The notes under the pieces are model-generated. The model saw nothing but the letters and a program-made list of their open reading frames with translations. It was not told the origin of the DNA and made no database searches. Both the position numbers and the translations under genes were made by a program. Shown piece after piece: positions 17,972-26,675 of a DNA stretch of 64,000 nt. Source of the stretch: Nocardia sp. XZ_19_385 (GTDB taxonomy: Bacteria; Actinomycetota; Actinomycetes; Mycobacteriales; Mycobacteriaceae); NCBI RefSeq assembly GCF_015355755.1, contig NZ_JACVEE010000005.1:1-64000 (forward strand), read 5' to 3'. Position 1 is the stretch's first letter; the number at the start of each line of letters is the position of its first letter.

Positions 17972-19333
17972 ATGGCCACCGACGTGCCGCCTCGCACGCG
18001 TAGTCGCATCGACGGATTTTTCGGCGTCAGCGACAACGGCTCGACGATGAAGCGCGAGCTGATGGCCGGTACGGTCACCTTCCTGGCCATGTCCTATGTG
18101 CTGGCGGTGAATCCGGCGGTGCTCGGCGATCACGGCCCGCTCGGCGACAAGGGGATTCCGACCCAGGCGGTCTTCACCGCGACCGCCGTCGCCGCGGTGT
18201 TCGGCACGCTCGTCATGGGCCTATGGGCCAAATATCCGATCGCGCTCGCGCCGGGCATGGGTCTCAACGCGTTCTTCGCCTACACCGTCGTGCTGAGCAT
18301 GGGAATCCCGTGGGAAGTCGCGCTGTCGGGCACCCTCCTCTCCGGCATCATCTTCTTCATCCTCTCGGTCACCAAGGTTCGGGAGAAGATCCTCGACTCG
18401 ATCCCGATGCAGATGAAATTGGCCGTCGGCGCGGGCATCGGTTTGTTCGTGGCTTTCCTCGGTTTGAAGGCCGCCGGCATCGTGCGCGCCAGCGAGGCCA
18501 CCTTCGTCACGCTCGGCGATTTCCACAAGGGCACCACGCTGCTCGCGCTGTTCGGTCTGGTGGTGACCGTGATCTTCCTGGTTCGCGGCTGGCACGGCGC
18601 GGTGCTCTACGGCATCGTGCTGACCGCGCTGCTCGGCATCGTCACCGGTCTGGTCGATCTGCCCGGCGGTGTCGTCGAAATGCCTAAGGGTCTGGACCAG
18701 ACCTTCGGTCAGGCGATCATCCACCTGCCCGACGCGTTCACCGCGCAGATGGCCATCGTCGTGCTGACCATGCTGTTCGTCGACTTCTTCGATGCCTCCG
18801 GCACTTTGATCGGCGTCGCGAACCAAGCCGGACTGCTCGACAAGGACGGCCGGCTGCCGCGCGCGTCCAGTGCGTTCGCCGCGGACGCGGTCGGCACGAT
18901 GGCCGGTGCTGTCATCGGCACTTCCACCACCACCGCCTACGTCGAATCGACGGCCGGTGTGACGGCGGGCGGGCGCACCGGCCTCACCGCGATCACCACC
19001 GCGGGCTGGTTCCTGCTCGCGATGTTCTGCTATCCGATCTTCGCGATCATCGCGGGTTCGGGGGCGATCACCGCTCCCGCGCTGATCGTGGTCGGCATCC
19101 TGATGGCGCGCTCGCTCGGAGATATCGACTGGGGACGGCTGGAGTATTCGGTCCCGGCGTTCATCACCGTGATCATGATGCCGCTCACATACTCGATCGC
19201 CAACGGGTTGGCGATGGGCATGATCTTCTACCCGATCGTCATGGCCGCCAAGGGCCGGATCAAGGAGATCCACCCGACGATGTGGGTGCTGATGGTGGTG
19301 TTCGCAGGCTATTTCTTCTTCTTGGCCGAATAA
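17972..19333 (+). CDS. NCS2/AzgA-type purine permease
   Basis: This 453-residue transporter has about 12-14 membrane segments. The early segment TVTFLAMSYVLAVNPAVLG and APGMGLNAFFAYTVV are hallmarks of the AzgA branch, which takes up hypoxanthine, guanine or adenine by proton symport. The second conserved block ESTAGVTAGGRTGLTA is also present. ATG is preceded by GGAGAA at 6 bases; upstream in-frame codons lack hydrophobic character and are excluded. It stands alone between unrelated genes. Confidence 0.92.
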   Translation: MATDVPPRTRSRIDGFFGVSDNGSTMKRELMAGTVTFLAMSYVLAVNPAVLGDHGPLGDKGIPTQAVFTATAVAAVFGTLVMGLWAKYPIALAPGMGLNAFFAYTVVLSMGIPWEVALSGTLLSGIIFFILSVTKVREKILDSIPMQMKLAVGAGIGLFVAFLGLKAAGIVRASEATFVTLGDFHKGTTLLALFGLVVTVIFLVRGWHGAVLYGIVLTALLGIVTGLVDLPGGVVEMPKGLDQTFGQAIIHLPDAFTAQMAIVVLTMLFVDFFDASGTLIGVANQAGLLDKDGRLPRASSAFAADAVGTMAGAVIGTSTTTAYVESTAGVTAGGRTGLTAITTAGWFLLAMFCYPIFAIIAGSGAITAPALIVVGILMARSLGDIDWGRLEYSVPAFITVIMMPLTYSIANGLAMGMIFYPIVMAAKGRIKEIHPTMWVLMVVFAGYFFFLAE

Positions 19334-19362
19334 ATTCGCCCGGCGTTGGAATAGTCGCTGCA

Positions 19363-19407
19363 TTGACGTGGTTGGGTCACAACGTGCTTCAATCGGACCT
19401 CGGTCCG
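19363..19407 (+). promoter_or_regulatory. Possible promoter and operator upstream of doxX
   Basis: TTGACG at 19363 and TTCAAT 19 bases later could be -35 and -10 elements. Overlapping the downstream side is a perfect inverted repeat, CGGACC-TC-GGTCCG at 19394-19407, in a position to act as an operator. The spacer is longer than ideal, so this is tentative. Confidence 0.35.
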
Positions 19408-19460
19408 GTTGTTAGCGAGACCAACAGAAGCTGTCCACCACGCAGGGATGAGGAACCAGC

Positions 19461-20021
19461 ATGACCACCACCGAAGCCACGCCCACAACCACCTCCCGGT
19501 TGCAGTTCGCCTCGCCACTCGACAATGTCGCCACCGATATCGGCCTGCTCATCGTGCGCGTCGTGTTCGGCGGACTGATGGCTGCCTTCGGCGCCCAGAA
19601 ACTGTTCGGCTGGTTCAACGGCTACGGCCTGGACGCGACCCAGCAGATGTTCGAGGGCATGGGCTACAACCCGGGCACCTTCTTCGGCACCCTCGCCGGT
19701 CTCAGTGAACTCGTCGGTGGTCTGCTGCTCATCTTCGGCCTGGCCACCCCGCTCGCGGCGGCCATCGTGACCGGCACCATGCTCAACGCGATCAATGCCA
19801 CCTGGGCCAACGGCCTGTTCGGTACTGCTGAGGGCCCCGGAATCCAGAGCGCGCTGACGTTCGCGGCCGTGGCCGTCGCCATCGGGTTCACCGGCGCGGG
19901 CAAGTTCTCCCTCGACGCCGGTCGTCCGTGGGAGCGCAAGGGTTTCGTCTGGGGCGCGGGCGCACTGGCGCTGGCGGTCGCAGCCGGCGTCCTGACGCTG
20001 ATCCTCAAGTCGGTGCTCTGA
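19461..20021 (+). CDS. DoxX family membrane protein
   Basis: This 186-residue protein has four membrane helices and the DoxX signature RVVFGGLMAAFGAQKLFGWF near residue 35, then SELVGGLLLIFGLATPLAA. DoxX proteins in actinobacteria take part in membrane-associated redox complexes, for example with SodA and SseA in mycobacteria. Such a role is not testable here since neighbours are unrelated. GAGGA lies 6 bases before ATG. Confidence 0.9.
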   Translation: MTTTEATPTTTSRLQFASPLDNVATDIGLLIVRVVFGGLMAAFGAQKLFGWFNGYGLDATQQMFEGMGYNPGTFFGTLAGLSELVGGLLLIFGLATPLAAAIVTGTMLNAINATWANGLFGTAEGPGIQSALTFAAVAVAIGFTGAGKFSLDAGRPWERKGFVWGAGALALAVAAGVLTLILKSVL

Positions 20022-20079
20022 CATCTGAGTAGTTCGTTCGGCGCGATGCCCGACTCCGTTTCCGGAGGCGGGCATCGTC

Positions 20080-20265
20080 ATGTCGCACCTCGGTGGGCTA
20101 GGCACCTTCATCGTCGGCCACGACCTGGCGAAGCTCGAGGTGCTCGGCAAGAAGATCGCCGAGATCTGGGGCGACCGCCCGCCGGTCCAAACCTTGACCG
20201 GCGTCGCCGCACTGGCCTTGCCCGCGATGCAATTCGAAGTCGACGCGGTGGCCGCCGCGGGGTAG
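20080..20265 (+). pseudogene. Remnant of a RidA/YjgF family gene (C-terminal part only)
   Basis: The 61-residue frame ends LTGVAALALPAMQFEVDAVA, which matches the C-terminal strand-helix of RidA proteins (enamine/imine deaminases). The preceding KLEVLGKKIAEIWGDRPP matches the helix before it. The first half, including the substrate pocket, is missing, and no Shine-Dalgarno is present. I read this as a 5'-truncated remnant rather than a functional gene. Confidence 0.65.
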
Positions 20266-20321
20266 TGCGCAGGTAGAGCCGGGGGACTAGGGTCGGTTGC
20301 TGATCGAGGTGAGGAGGGCGG

Positions 20322-21812
20322 ATGTTGGCGGCGGGCACGATATTTGCCGGGTACGTCATCGAGCGGCAGCTCGGGCGTGGCGGCATGGGCTCGGTGTATC
20401 TGGCCCAGGATTCGCGCTCGGCGCGGCGCGCCGCGTTGAAGCTGCTGAACCAGGAGTTGTTCTCCGACCACCGGATTCGCGCGCGGTTCGAGCGCGAAGC
20501 GGATCTGGTGATGCGGCTGGTGCACCCGAACATCGTTGCCGCGTATGACAGCGGGCTCGAGGACGAGCAGCTGTGGATCGCCATGCAATACATCGACGGC
20601 GCGGACGCCGGCACCCTCGACCCGCAAACCCTGCCGCCGCAGAAGGCGCTGTGGATCGAGTGCGAGACGGCTACGGCCCTCGACTTCGCGCACGAAAAGG
20701 GCGTCCTGCACCGCGACGTGAAACCGGCCAACATCCTGCTGACCCGCGCGTCGGCCGGTCCCGAGCAGGTCTTCCTCACCGACTTCGGCATCGCGAAACT
20801 CCGCGACGACGCCGGCCACCTCACCCAGACCGGAGCCTTCAACGCCACCCTGGCCTTCGCGTCCCCGGAACAACTGATGGGGGCGCCACTCGACCCCACC
20901 TCGGACCAGTACTCCCTCGCCTGCACACTGTTCTGGTTACTAACGGGCGCAGCACCGTTCGAGTCCAAGCACGCACCCGTGGTCGTCCAAGGTCATCTGC
21001 AAAAACCGCCACCCGCGATCAGCGAAGTGCGATGGGGATTGCCGGTCCAGTTGGACGCTGTCCTACAGCGAGCACTGTCGAAACGGCCGAACGAGCGATT
21101 CCGGTCGTGCGCGGAATTCGCGGAGGCGGCGCGATTAGCGATCAGCGGGGGGAGCTCGGCAGACACAGGTGCTGCCGGGACAGGACCGCAATCCGCGTAT
21201 CAAATGCCCTCTGCGGCAGCCCAATCGATGCCCCGTCAGCCAGTAGCGGGCGACCCGCGATCGGCGAATACGCAGTCGGTGCCGCGTCAGCCGACAGCGC
21301 AAATGAGCGCGCAGCCCACGCACCAAATGCACCCCGCGGCAGGCCATTCCATGCCGCAGCAGCCGGTGGCGGGGGTCCCCGTTTATGGGCAACATGTGCC
21401 TGCACAGTCTGTGCCGCGACAGCCGACGGCGGGCGATCCCGTTTATGGGCAATATGGTCCTGCACAACCTGTGCCGCGACAGCCGACGGCGCAAATGGGC
21501 GCGCAGCCCTCGTATCAAATGCACCCCGCGGCAGGTCATTCCATGCCGCAGCAGCCGGTGGCGGGTGATCCCGTTTATGGCCAACCGATGAGTACACAGT
21601 CTGTGCCGCAGCAGCCGGTGGCTGCTCAACACGGGTACGGCCAGCAGATGCCCCTACATCAGCGAACGATGGAGTCACACGAGGCTGGAATGCACGCTTT
21701 GATGTCGGCCCGGCAGGCATCGCCTTCGCGCTCTAAAACCGGTCTCATTATCGGGCTGTGCGCAGGGCTGCTCGTGCTGATTGTGATTGCAGTCGTACTG
21801 ATCGCCCTGTGA
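20322..21812 (+). CDS. Membrane-anchored serine/threonine protein kinase without sensor domain
   Basis: This 496-residue kinase has a complete Hanks-type domain (about residues 10-275): glycine loop GRGGMG (18-23), catalytic Lys40 in AALK, catalytic loop HRDVKPAN, DFG in LTDFGIAKL, and SPEQ in place of APE. A Pro/Gln/Met-rich juxtamembrane linker of about 170 residues follows, built from DNA-level repeats. The last ~24 residues are a membrane helix that runs to the C-terminus, so there is no extracytoplasmic sensor domain. GAGGAGGGCGG before ATG fixes the start. Neighbours give no hint of substrates. Confidence 0.92.
   Translation: MLAAGTIFAGYVIERQLGRGGMGSVYLAQDSRSARRAALKLLNQELFSDHRIRARFEREADLVMRLVHPNIVAAYDSGLEDEQLWIAMQYIDGADAGTLDPQTLPPQKALWIECETATALDFAHEKGVLHRDVKPANILLTRASAGPEQVFLTDFGIAKLRDDAGHLTQTGAFNATLAFASPEQLMGAPLDPTSDQYSLACTLFWLLTGAAPFESKHAPVVVQGHLQKPPPAISEVRWGLPVQLDAVLQRALSKRPNERFRSCAEFAEAARLAISGGSSADTGAAGTGPQSAYQMPSAAAQSMPRQPVAGDPRSANTQSVPRQPTAQMSAQPTHQMHPAAGHSMPQQPVAGVPVYGQHVPAQSVPRQPTAGDPVYGQYGPAQPVPRQPTAQMGAQPSYQMHPAAGHSMPQQPVAGDPVYGQPMSTQSVPQQPVAAQHGYGQQMPLHQRTMESHEAGMHALMSARQASPSRSKTGLIIGLCAGLLVLIVIAVVLIAL
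21279..21620 (+). repeat. In-frame coding repeats in the kinase linker
   Basis: A unit starting GTGCCGCG recurs at 21279 and 21471, a 192-base (64-residue) period, and includes a smaller 60-base unit (GTGCCGCGACAGCCGACGGC at 21411 and 21471). The encoded repeat contains QSVPRQPTA, HPAAGHSMPQQPVA and DPVYGQ. All periods are multiples of three, so copy changes would alter linker length without breaking the frame. Confidence 0.85.
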
Positions 21813-21860
21813 TTCGGTCGGGGGAGAGTGCGCGGAGGGACTACTTGGCGTTTGGCTTGA

Positions 21861-21909
21861 CCAGGTGCCAGGTGCCAGGTGCCAGGTGCCAGGTGCCAGG
21901 TGCCAGGTG
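21861..21909. repeat. Seven perfect tandem copies of CCAGGTG
   Basis: A 49-base run consists of seven exact head-to-tail copies of a heptamer. It lies in the 455-base non-coding stretch between the kinase and a secreted protein, about 50 bases after the kinase stop. Perfect short repeats of this kind are prone to slippage. The rest of the stretch holds a small gene remnant and an inverted repeat, listed separately. Confidence 0.95.
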
Positions 21910-22038
21910 CGCCGGATCTCGCACCTCGTGCGAGCTGTGACATGCGAAACCTGTCGATGGCTCGGACGACATGGCCATGGTCGGCCGATGCACGAAAATG
22001 CCTGGCAGGGGGCAGGAGTGAGCGGATAGCGTCGGCTT

Positions 22039-22152
22039 GTGGTGACGGTTGAGGCGATGCTCGCGGAGCTGGATCGGGCGTTCGGGCGGCGCACGGGCCG
22101 GACCGGTCCGGTAGACGGATGCTCGCATTGCTTCACTTCCGAAGAGCTGTAA
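22039..22152 (+). pseudogene. N-terminal remnant of an uncharacterised protein gene
   Basis: A 37-codon frame begins GTG GTG ACG and encodes VEAMLAELDRAFGRR and VDGCSHCFTSEEL before TAA. The block GCSHC followed by acidic SEEL looks like the start of a larger actinobacterial hypothetical protein family. The frame remains open for 25 codons after the TAA, and the similarity seems to fade there. I interpret it as a decayed gene; a genuine micropeptide is the alternative. Confidence 0.45.
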
Positions 22153-22199
22153 CGGCTTTCGGGGCGGTCCGATGATCTCAGCAACGTATCTGTGCCGGA

Positions 22200-22238
22200 T
22201 GTTACAGTGATTTCGCTAACGCAACTTTTGTTGTAACA
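22200..22238. promoter_or_regulatory. Inverted repeat upstream of the secreted protein gene
   Basis: TGTTACA at 22200-22206 and TGTAACA at 22232-22238 are perfect inverted arms separated by an AT-richer 25-base stretch. They end 29 bases before the ATG of the secreted protein, a plausible operator or promoter position. Confidence 0.4.
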
Positions 22239-22267
22239 GGGGATCGGGGGAGTCCGACAAACCGGGC

Positions 22268-22753
22268 ATGACTCTCAATCGCAAGCAGCTGCAACAGTTT
22301 TCGGCCCGTGCCGGTGTCATCGCAGCGGTGGCCACCGCCGGGGTGGTCGGGCTCGCGGGGCCATCGACCGCTATTCCGCATCAACCGGGTATGCCGTTCC
22401 AGCCGACGCTGACGCGGCTCATTCCGACCAGTTGTTCGGCGATCATCGACGCGGTCACCGTGCGGCAGGAGCAGCCCGGCACGTTCGGCGTGCGGGTGAA
22501 TGTCACCCAGACGGGGGAGAGTTGCAGTGACTGGAAGGTCGCTGTGCGCTGGAAGAACTTGGATACCGGACGCGAGAACGGGCAGCAGCATCGCGTTGTG
22601 AACGGTGTTGTCCAAGACACGGCGGATGGCGTGATCCGCGGTTTCGGTATGGGTCCCGGCATCGGCCGGGTGGAGGCGCGGATCGTCGCGCTGGACTCGT
22701 CCGACCGGGAGATGGAGCAGATCTCGGGTAAGGCGACGTTCACGCTGAACTGA
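22268..22753 (+). CDS. Small secreted protein of unknown function
   Basis: This 161-residue protein has a signal peptide: basic MTLNRKQLQQFSARAG, hydrophobic VIAAVATAGVVGLAG, and a likely cleavage after PSTA near residue 35. The mature part has two Cys (TSCSAII and ESCSDW), which probably form a disulfide, and is beta-rich (FGVRVNVTQTG, WKVAVRWKNLD). I do not recognise the family; similar small exported proteins are common in Nocardia. No clear Shine-Dalgarno lies close to the ATG. Confidence 0.75.
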   Translation: MTLNRKQLQQFSARAGVIAAVATAGVVGLAGPSTAIPHQPGMPFQPTLTRLIPTSCSAIIDAVTVRQEQPGTFGVRVNVTQTGESCSDWKVAVRWKNLDTGRENGQQHRVVNGVVQDTADGVIRGFGMGPGIGRVEARIVALDSSDREMEQISGKATFTLN

Positions 22754-22800
22754 GCGCGGGTGCCGTGTCCAGCGCTCGCTGGACACGGCACACCCGGCGC

Positions 22801-23553
22801 TCAGTCACCGTGCAGGATCAGCATGGTGTGCGCACCATGATGGAACTCGTACTCCGTTTCCCGTAGCGACGAATGGATCCCCTTGTCGAGCAACTCTTTC
22901 CGGAGATGCTCGACCAATACATCGTGATGCCGGCCGATATGGTCGACCAGCGGATACAGCCGGGTTTCCCCGGCGCTCACCCGGGACAACTCGAGTAGTG
23001 CGGTGAGATGGAAATCCGCGTTCAGCCGGTCGGCATAGGTGAACAACAGATGTGAACTGAGCACCAGATCGAAACTGTTGTCCCGGAACGGGAGTGACGG
23101 CAACTCGGCAGCAATGTAGCGCTCCGGGTGCGCGGTCAGGTCGGCGCAGAAGCGAGCGGCCGCGGAGTGCCGCATCGCCCGATGCCGTTCCGGGCCGCCG
23201 TACCAGTCCCAGCGGTACCGATCGGAGTGCGCTGTGGCCCAGTCGCTTCCGCGGTCGGTCTCACTGATCGCCAGGCGGCACAGCCGATCGGCGGGGTGGG
23301 AGTAGATCGGGTCGGCGGCGGTGACGCGGGCCCCGAGGGCGCTGGCTTCCATAGTGAAACTCGCGGCTCCGCCAGGGCAATCGAGAATACGGTGGCCCTT
23401 CAGGTCTGCGTCGGTGAGATCGAAGATCGCGCGGTACTCCGCCAAAGATCTTGCACTGACGAGGAATTCGCCTAGGACATCGGTGTCGAGAGGGTGCTTC
23501 ATCTGGACAACGGTCTCATGTGGCGGTGGGTGGCGAAACCGGAATTGTGTCAC
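22801..23553 (-). CDS. SAM-dependent methyltransferase
   Basis: This 250-residue class I methyltransferase has motif I as HRILDCPGGAASFTMEASALG near residue 55 and VTAADP as motif II. Motif IV/post-IV is LPFRDNSFDLVLSSHLLFTY near residue 165. The acceptor is unknown. GTG at the 5' end is used because TAATCC lies 7 bases upstream; an in-frame ATG 17 codons later (MKHPLDTDVLG) is an alternative. It stands alone and does not overlap neighbours. Confidence 0.82.
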   Translation of the reverse strand: MTQFRFRHPPPHETVVQMKHPLDTDVLGEFLVSARSLAEYRAIFDLTDADLKGHRILDCPGGAASFTMEASALGARVTAADPIYSHPADRLCRLAISETDRGSDWATAHSDRYRWDWYGGPERHRAMRHSAAARFCADLTAHPERYIAAELPSLPFRDNSFDLVLSSHLLFTYADRLNADFHLTALLELSRVSAGETRLYPLVDHIGRHHDVLVEHLRKELLDKGIHSSLRETEYEFHHGAHTMLILHGD

Positions 23554-23619
23554 GAAGTGAGGATTACCTCAGCGGTGCCCCCGCGCCGCGTGCAGGGCTT
23601 GGCGCGGGAGCTCCCGGTG

Positions 23620-23651
23620 CCTTCGGTGGGGAATTGGGGACTCACCGAAGG
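23620..23651 (-). terminator. Hairpin downstream of dinG
   Basis: CCTTCGGTG and CACCGAAGG form a 9-base-pair perfect stem with a 14-base loop, about 60 bases after the dinG stop and upstream of the methyltransferase. No T run follows, so this is a weak terminator candidate. Confidence 0.4.
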
Positions 23652-23710
23652 TCTGCAATCCAATTTACTTCCGCGTGGAACTAAGTCCAGTTGATGTGCG
23701 CGGAGTCACA

Positions 23711-25747
23711 TTACGCAGTGGTCAGGCGCTGCAAAGCCTTGATCACAATCTCCGGATCAGCGGTCTCCCAATAGGGCGGCAAAGTCGCCCGGAGGTACCC
23801 GCCGTAGCGCGCGGTGGCCAGCCGTGAATCCAGAATCGCGACCACGCCCTTGTCGTCCACACTGCGCAGCAGGCGTCCAGTGCCCTGCGCCAGCAGCAGC
23901 GCCGCGTGATTGGCCGCCACCGTCATGAAGCCGTTTCCGCCGCGGGACTCCACCGCTCGCTGCCGCGCGGTGAGCAACGGATCATCGGGCCGCGGGAACG
24001 GAATCCGGTCCAAGATCACCAGACTCAGCGACGGGCCCGGCACATCCACGCCCTGCCACAGCGACAGCGTCCCGAACAACGACGTCTCCGGATCGTCGGC
24101 GAACTTGCGCACCAGCGCACCGGTCGAGTCGTCCCCTTGACACAGCACCGGGGTGGCGAGCCGGGAGCGCAACGCCTCGGTTGCCGCCTTCGCCGCGCGC
24201 ATCGAAGAGAACAGTCCGAGCGTGCGGCCACCCGCGGCGGTGATCAATCGTTCGATCTCGTCCAGGTAGGCCGGCGCCAGGCCGTCGCGACCGGGCGCTG
24301 GCAAATGCTTGGCGACATAAAGGATTCCGGACTTGGCGTGATCGAACGGCGACCCGACATCGACCGAACTCCAGCGCACCGTCTCGCTGTCCGAGGGCGC
24401 CTGGGCGCCGTTCGCGGTGGCGGTGTCCGGTCGGTTCGCGTTCTGTGCGGGCAGGCCCCAGGTGACCGCGAGACTGTCGAACGAGCCGCCGATCTGCAGC
24501 GTCGCCGAGGTCAAAACGACTGTGGCGGTACCGAACAGCCGGGTGCGCAACAGCCCGCCCACCGACAGCGGCGCCATTCGCAAGGTTTTGCGGGCCACGC
24601 CGCGGATGTCCTCGGCGGCCAGCCAGATCACGTCGCGCCGGATCGCCGGGTCGGGCTCGTCGAAGGCGGTGAGCGCGCGGACCGCGCTGTCGTGCACCTC
24701 GTCGATCGCCGCGAGCGCCTGGGTGCGGGCAGCCGCGCTCTCCGGATCGCCCTGCTCTTTCGAGGCGCCGGGTGGGGCCAGTTCGGTGCGTGCGTTCCAG
24801 GCCGCGTCGCGGACCAGCGCCAATACCGGTGCGACACCGTCGGGCATGACATCCCAGCGCGCGGCGGGCAGGTCTTCCAGGAGTTCGTGCCAGGCTTCGG
24901 CGGCGCCTTCGAGGCGATCCACTTCGCGTTCGTCGATGAGTTTGGCGCAGCGGCGCGCGGCCGCGCTGATCGCCGTCGAGGTGAGTTCCGCGGTGGCCAC
25001 GCCGGTGACCCGGTCGACCAGTTCGTGCGCCTCGTCGATGACGACCACATCGTGCTCGGGCAGGATCTGAATACCGCTGATGGCATCGATGGCCAGCAGC
25101 GCGTGGTTGGTCACCACCACATCGGCCTGCGCCGATTCCGCCCGCGCCTTCTCCGCGAAACAGTCCTGCCCGAAGGCGCACCGGGACTTGCCGAGGCATT
25201 CCCGCGAGGAGACGCTCACCTGCCGCCAGGCGCGGTCAGTGACGCCGGGAGCCAGTTCGTCGCGGTCGCCGGTCTCGGTGTCGGAGGCCCATTCGTTGAG
25301 GCGCTGCACCTCGCGCCCGAGCCGGGAGATCGCGAACGCGTCGAACAGTTCCTGCTCGGGCTCGTCGGGGATGACGCTGTTGATTTTGTTGAGGCACAGA
25401 TAGTTGTTGCGCCCCTTGAGGATTGCGAACTGCGCCTCGCGTTTCAGCGGGGCCTTCAAGGCCTCGGCCAAGCGCGGCAGATCGCGGTCGACGAGCTGGC
25501 GCTGCAGCGCGATGGTCGCCGTGGACACCACCACCGTGCGCCCGGTCCGGACCGCGTGCCGCAAGCTCGGCACCAGATACGCCAGCGACTTACCGGTACC
25601 GGTACCGGCCTGCACCGCGAGGTGCTCCTTGGTGTCGATCGCGTGATCGACCGCTGCCGCCATCGTCACCTGTCCGCTGCGCTCTTTACCCCCCAACGCT
25701 TGGACAGCGGTGGACAACAGCTCCAGAGCGGACGGGAGTTCAGGCAC
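23711..25747 (-). CDS. dinG: DinG/XPD-like ATP-dependent DNA helicase
   Basis: This 678-residue SF2 helicase has Walker A QAGTGTGKS with Lys53, the DEAH box VVIDEAHEL, and four spaced Cys around residues 120-200 (YLCLNK, RECLGKSRC, FGQDCF) that match the 4Fe-4S cluster of DinG/XPD enzymes. The C-terminal motif VI is LLAQGTGRLLRS. DinG unwinds R-loops and other structures at replication obstacles. The GTG start has TAGTCT 6 bases upstream. It corresponds to Rv1329c. Confidence 0.95.
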   Translation of the reverse strand: MPELPSALELLSTAVQALGGKERSGQVTMAAAVDHAIDTKEHLAVQAGTGTGKSLAYLVPSLRHAVRTGRTVVVSTATIALQRQLVDRDLPRLAEALKAPLKREAQFAILKGRNNYLCLNKINSVIPDEPEQELFDAFAISRLGREVQRLNEWASDTETGDRDELAPGVTDRAWRQVSVSSRECLGKSRCAFGQDCFAEKARAESAQADVVVTNHALLAIDAISGIQILPEHDVVVIDEAHELVDRVTGVATAELTSTAISAAARRCAKLIDEREVDRLEGAAEAWHELLEDLPAARWDVMPDGVAPVLALVRDAAWNARTELAPPGASKEQGDPESAAARTQALAAIDEVHDSAVRALTAFDEPDPAIRRDVIWLAAEDIRGVARKTLRMAPLSVGGLLRTRLFGTATVVLTSATLQIGGSFDSLAVTWGLPAQNANRPDTATANGAQAPSDSETVRWSSVDVGSPFDHAKSGILYVAKHLPAPGRDGLAPAYLDEIERLITAAGGRTLGLFSSMRAAKAATEALRSRLATPVLCQGDDSTGALVRKFADDPETSLFGTLSLWQGVDVPGPSLSLVILDRIPFPRPDDPLLTARQRAVESRGGNGFMTVAANHAALLLAQGTGRLLRSVDDKGVVAILDSRLATARYGGYLRATLPPYWETADPEIVIKALQRLTTA

Positions 25748-25800
25748 CCGAGCAGACTACTGCGCTCCACCGACAGGTGTGGTCGTCCTCCGGTGGATCG

Positions 25801-26364
25801 TCAGGCGACGGTGCCCTCGAGCTCGACGCCCGCCTTGCGCATCTGCTCGAGCGCGGAGTCGATGGTGGCCGGTGCGACGCCCGCCGTCAGGCCGAGCAGC
25901 ACCCGCGTATCGAAGCCGGCGCTCTCCGCGTCCATGGCAGTGGCGCGCACGCAGTGGTCGGTGGCGATCCCGACCACGTCCACCGCCTCGACATCGCGGG
26001 CCCGCAGCCACTTCGCCAGTGTGCTGCCATCGGCGGCCGCGCCCTCGAAACCCGAATAGGCGGCGGAATATTCGCCCTTCGAAAAGATCTCTACGATCCG
26101 GTCGGTGTTCAGGTTCGGATGGAATTCCGCGCCCGGAGTGCCGACTCGGCAATGCGGCGGCCAGCTGTCCACGAAATCCGGGTGGTCGGAGAAATGCGGG
26201 CCGGGATCGATGTGGTAATCGCGAGTCGCGACAACTACGGCGTAGTCGCTGGTCGCGACGTACTCGCTGATTCTTTCCGCCACTGCGGCGCCACCCGCGA
26301 CAGCCAGTGATCCGCCCTCGCAGAAATCGTTCTGCACGTCGACGATGATCAACGCCCGGTTCAT
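25801..26364 (-). CDS. pncA: Nicotinamidase/pyrazinamidase PncA
   Basis: This 187-residue enzyme hydrolyses nicotinamide to nicotinate and also activates pyrazinamide. All key residues fall at the same numbers as in M. tuberculosis PncA: catalytic Asp9 (Asp8 there), Lys96 and Cys138, and metal ligands Asp49, His51, His57 and His71. AAAGGAG lies before the ATG. It sits near pncB, whose substrate is its product, so two consecutive NAD-salvage steps are encoded together; in M. tuberculosis pncA lies elsewhere. Confidence 0.96.
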   Translation of the reverse strand: MNRALIIVDVQNDFCEGGSLAVAGGAAVAERISEYVATSDYAVVVATRDYHIDPGPHFSDHPDFVDSWPPHCRVGTPGAEFHPNLNTDRIVEIFSKGEYSAAYSGFEGAAADGSTLAKWLRARDVEAVDVVGIATDHCVRATAMDAESAGFDTRVLLGLTAGVAPATIDSALEQMRKAGVELEGTVA

Positions 26365-26453
26365 GACGAGGCTCCTTTCGCGCGAATGTAAACCGAAGGC
26401 TACCGCGCTGCGATTACTTTGTGCCGCCGCTACACCGCACCCTGGAGGAACAC

Positions 26454-26675
26454 ATGGGCCCCACGATCCGAATCGCCGTCGCGTGGATCACGCTGACCGC
26501 CTGGGCTGTGCAGGCGGTCATGTTCGCCGCGTGCGCGCTGGCATTCAGCGGAATGTGGCTGCTGTTCGACCCGCCCGTCGACGGTGCCGAGTGGGGTTGG
26601 CTCGGCCTGCGTGGCGCGGTCTTCGCCGCCCTGTTCATCGGATCCAGCCTGCTCTACGAACGCCGCCGCGACTGA
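26454..26675 (+). CDS. Small two-helix membrane protein
   Basis: This 73-residue protein has two hydrophobic segments (AWITLTAWAVQAVMFAACALAF and GLRGAVFAALFIGSSLLY) and ends YERRRD. GGAGG lies 5 bases before ATG. It is in the opposite orientation to the flanking pnc genes and its stop codon directly abuts the pncB stop. No family recognised. Confidence 0.72.
   Translation: MGPTIRIAVAWITLTAWAVQAVMFAACALAFSGMWLLFDPPVDGAEWGWLGLRGAVFAALFIGSSLLYERRRD

Noticed and set aside
18221..19363. 380-codon minus-strand open frame
   Set aside because: It is the antisense of the NCS2 permease, rich in His, Asp and Arg, with no hydrophobic or domain pattern.
21135..21720. His/Arg-rich repeat proteins on the minus strand within the kinase gene
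   Set aside because: They are antisense readings of the kinase linker repeats and have no start signals.
21861..21909. Possible CRISPR array
   Set aside because: The copies are 7 bases long and directly joined without spacers, and no cas genes are present.
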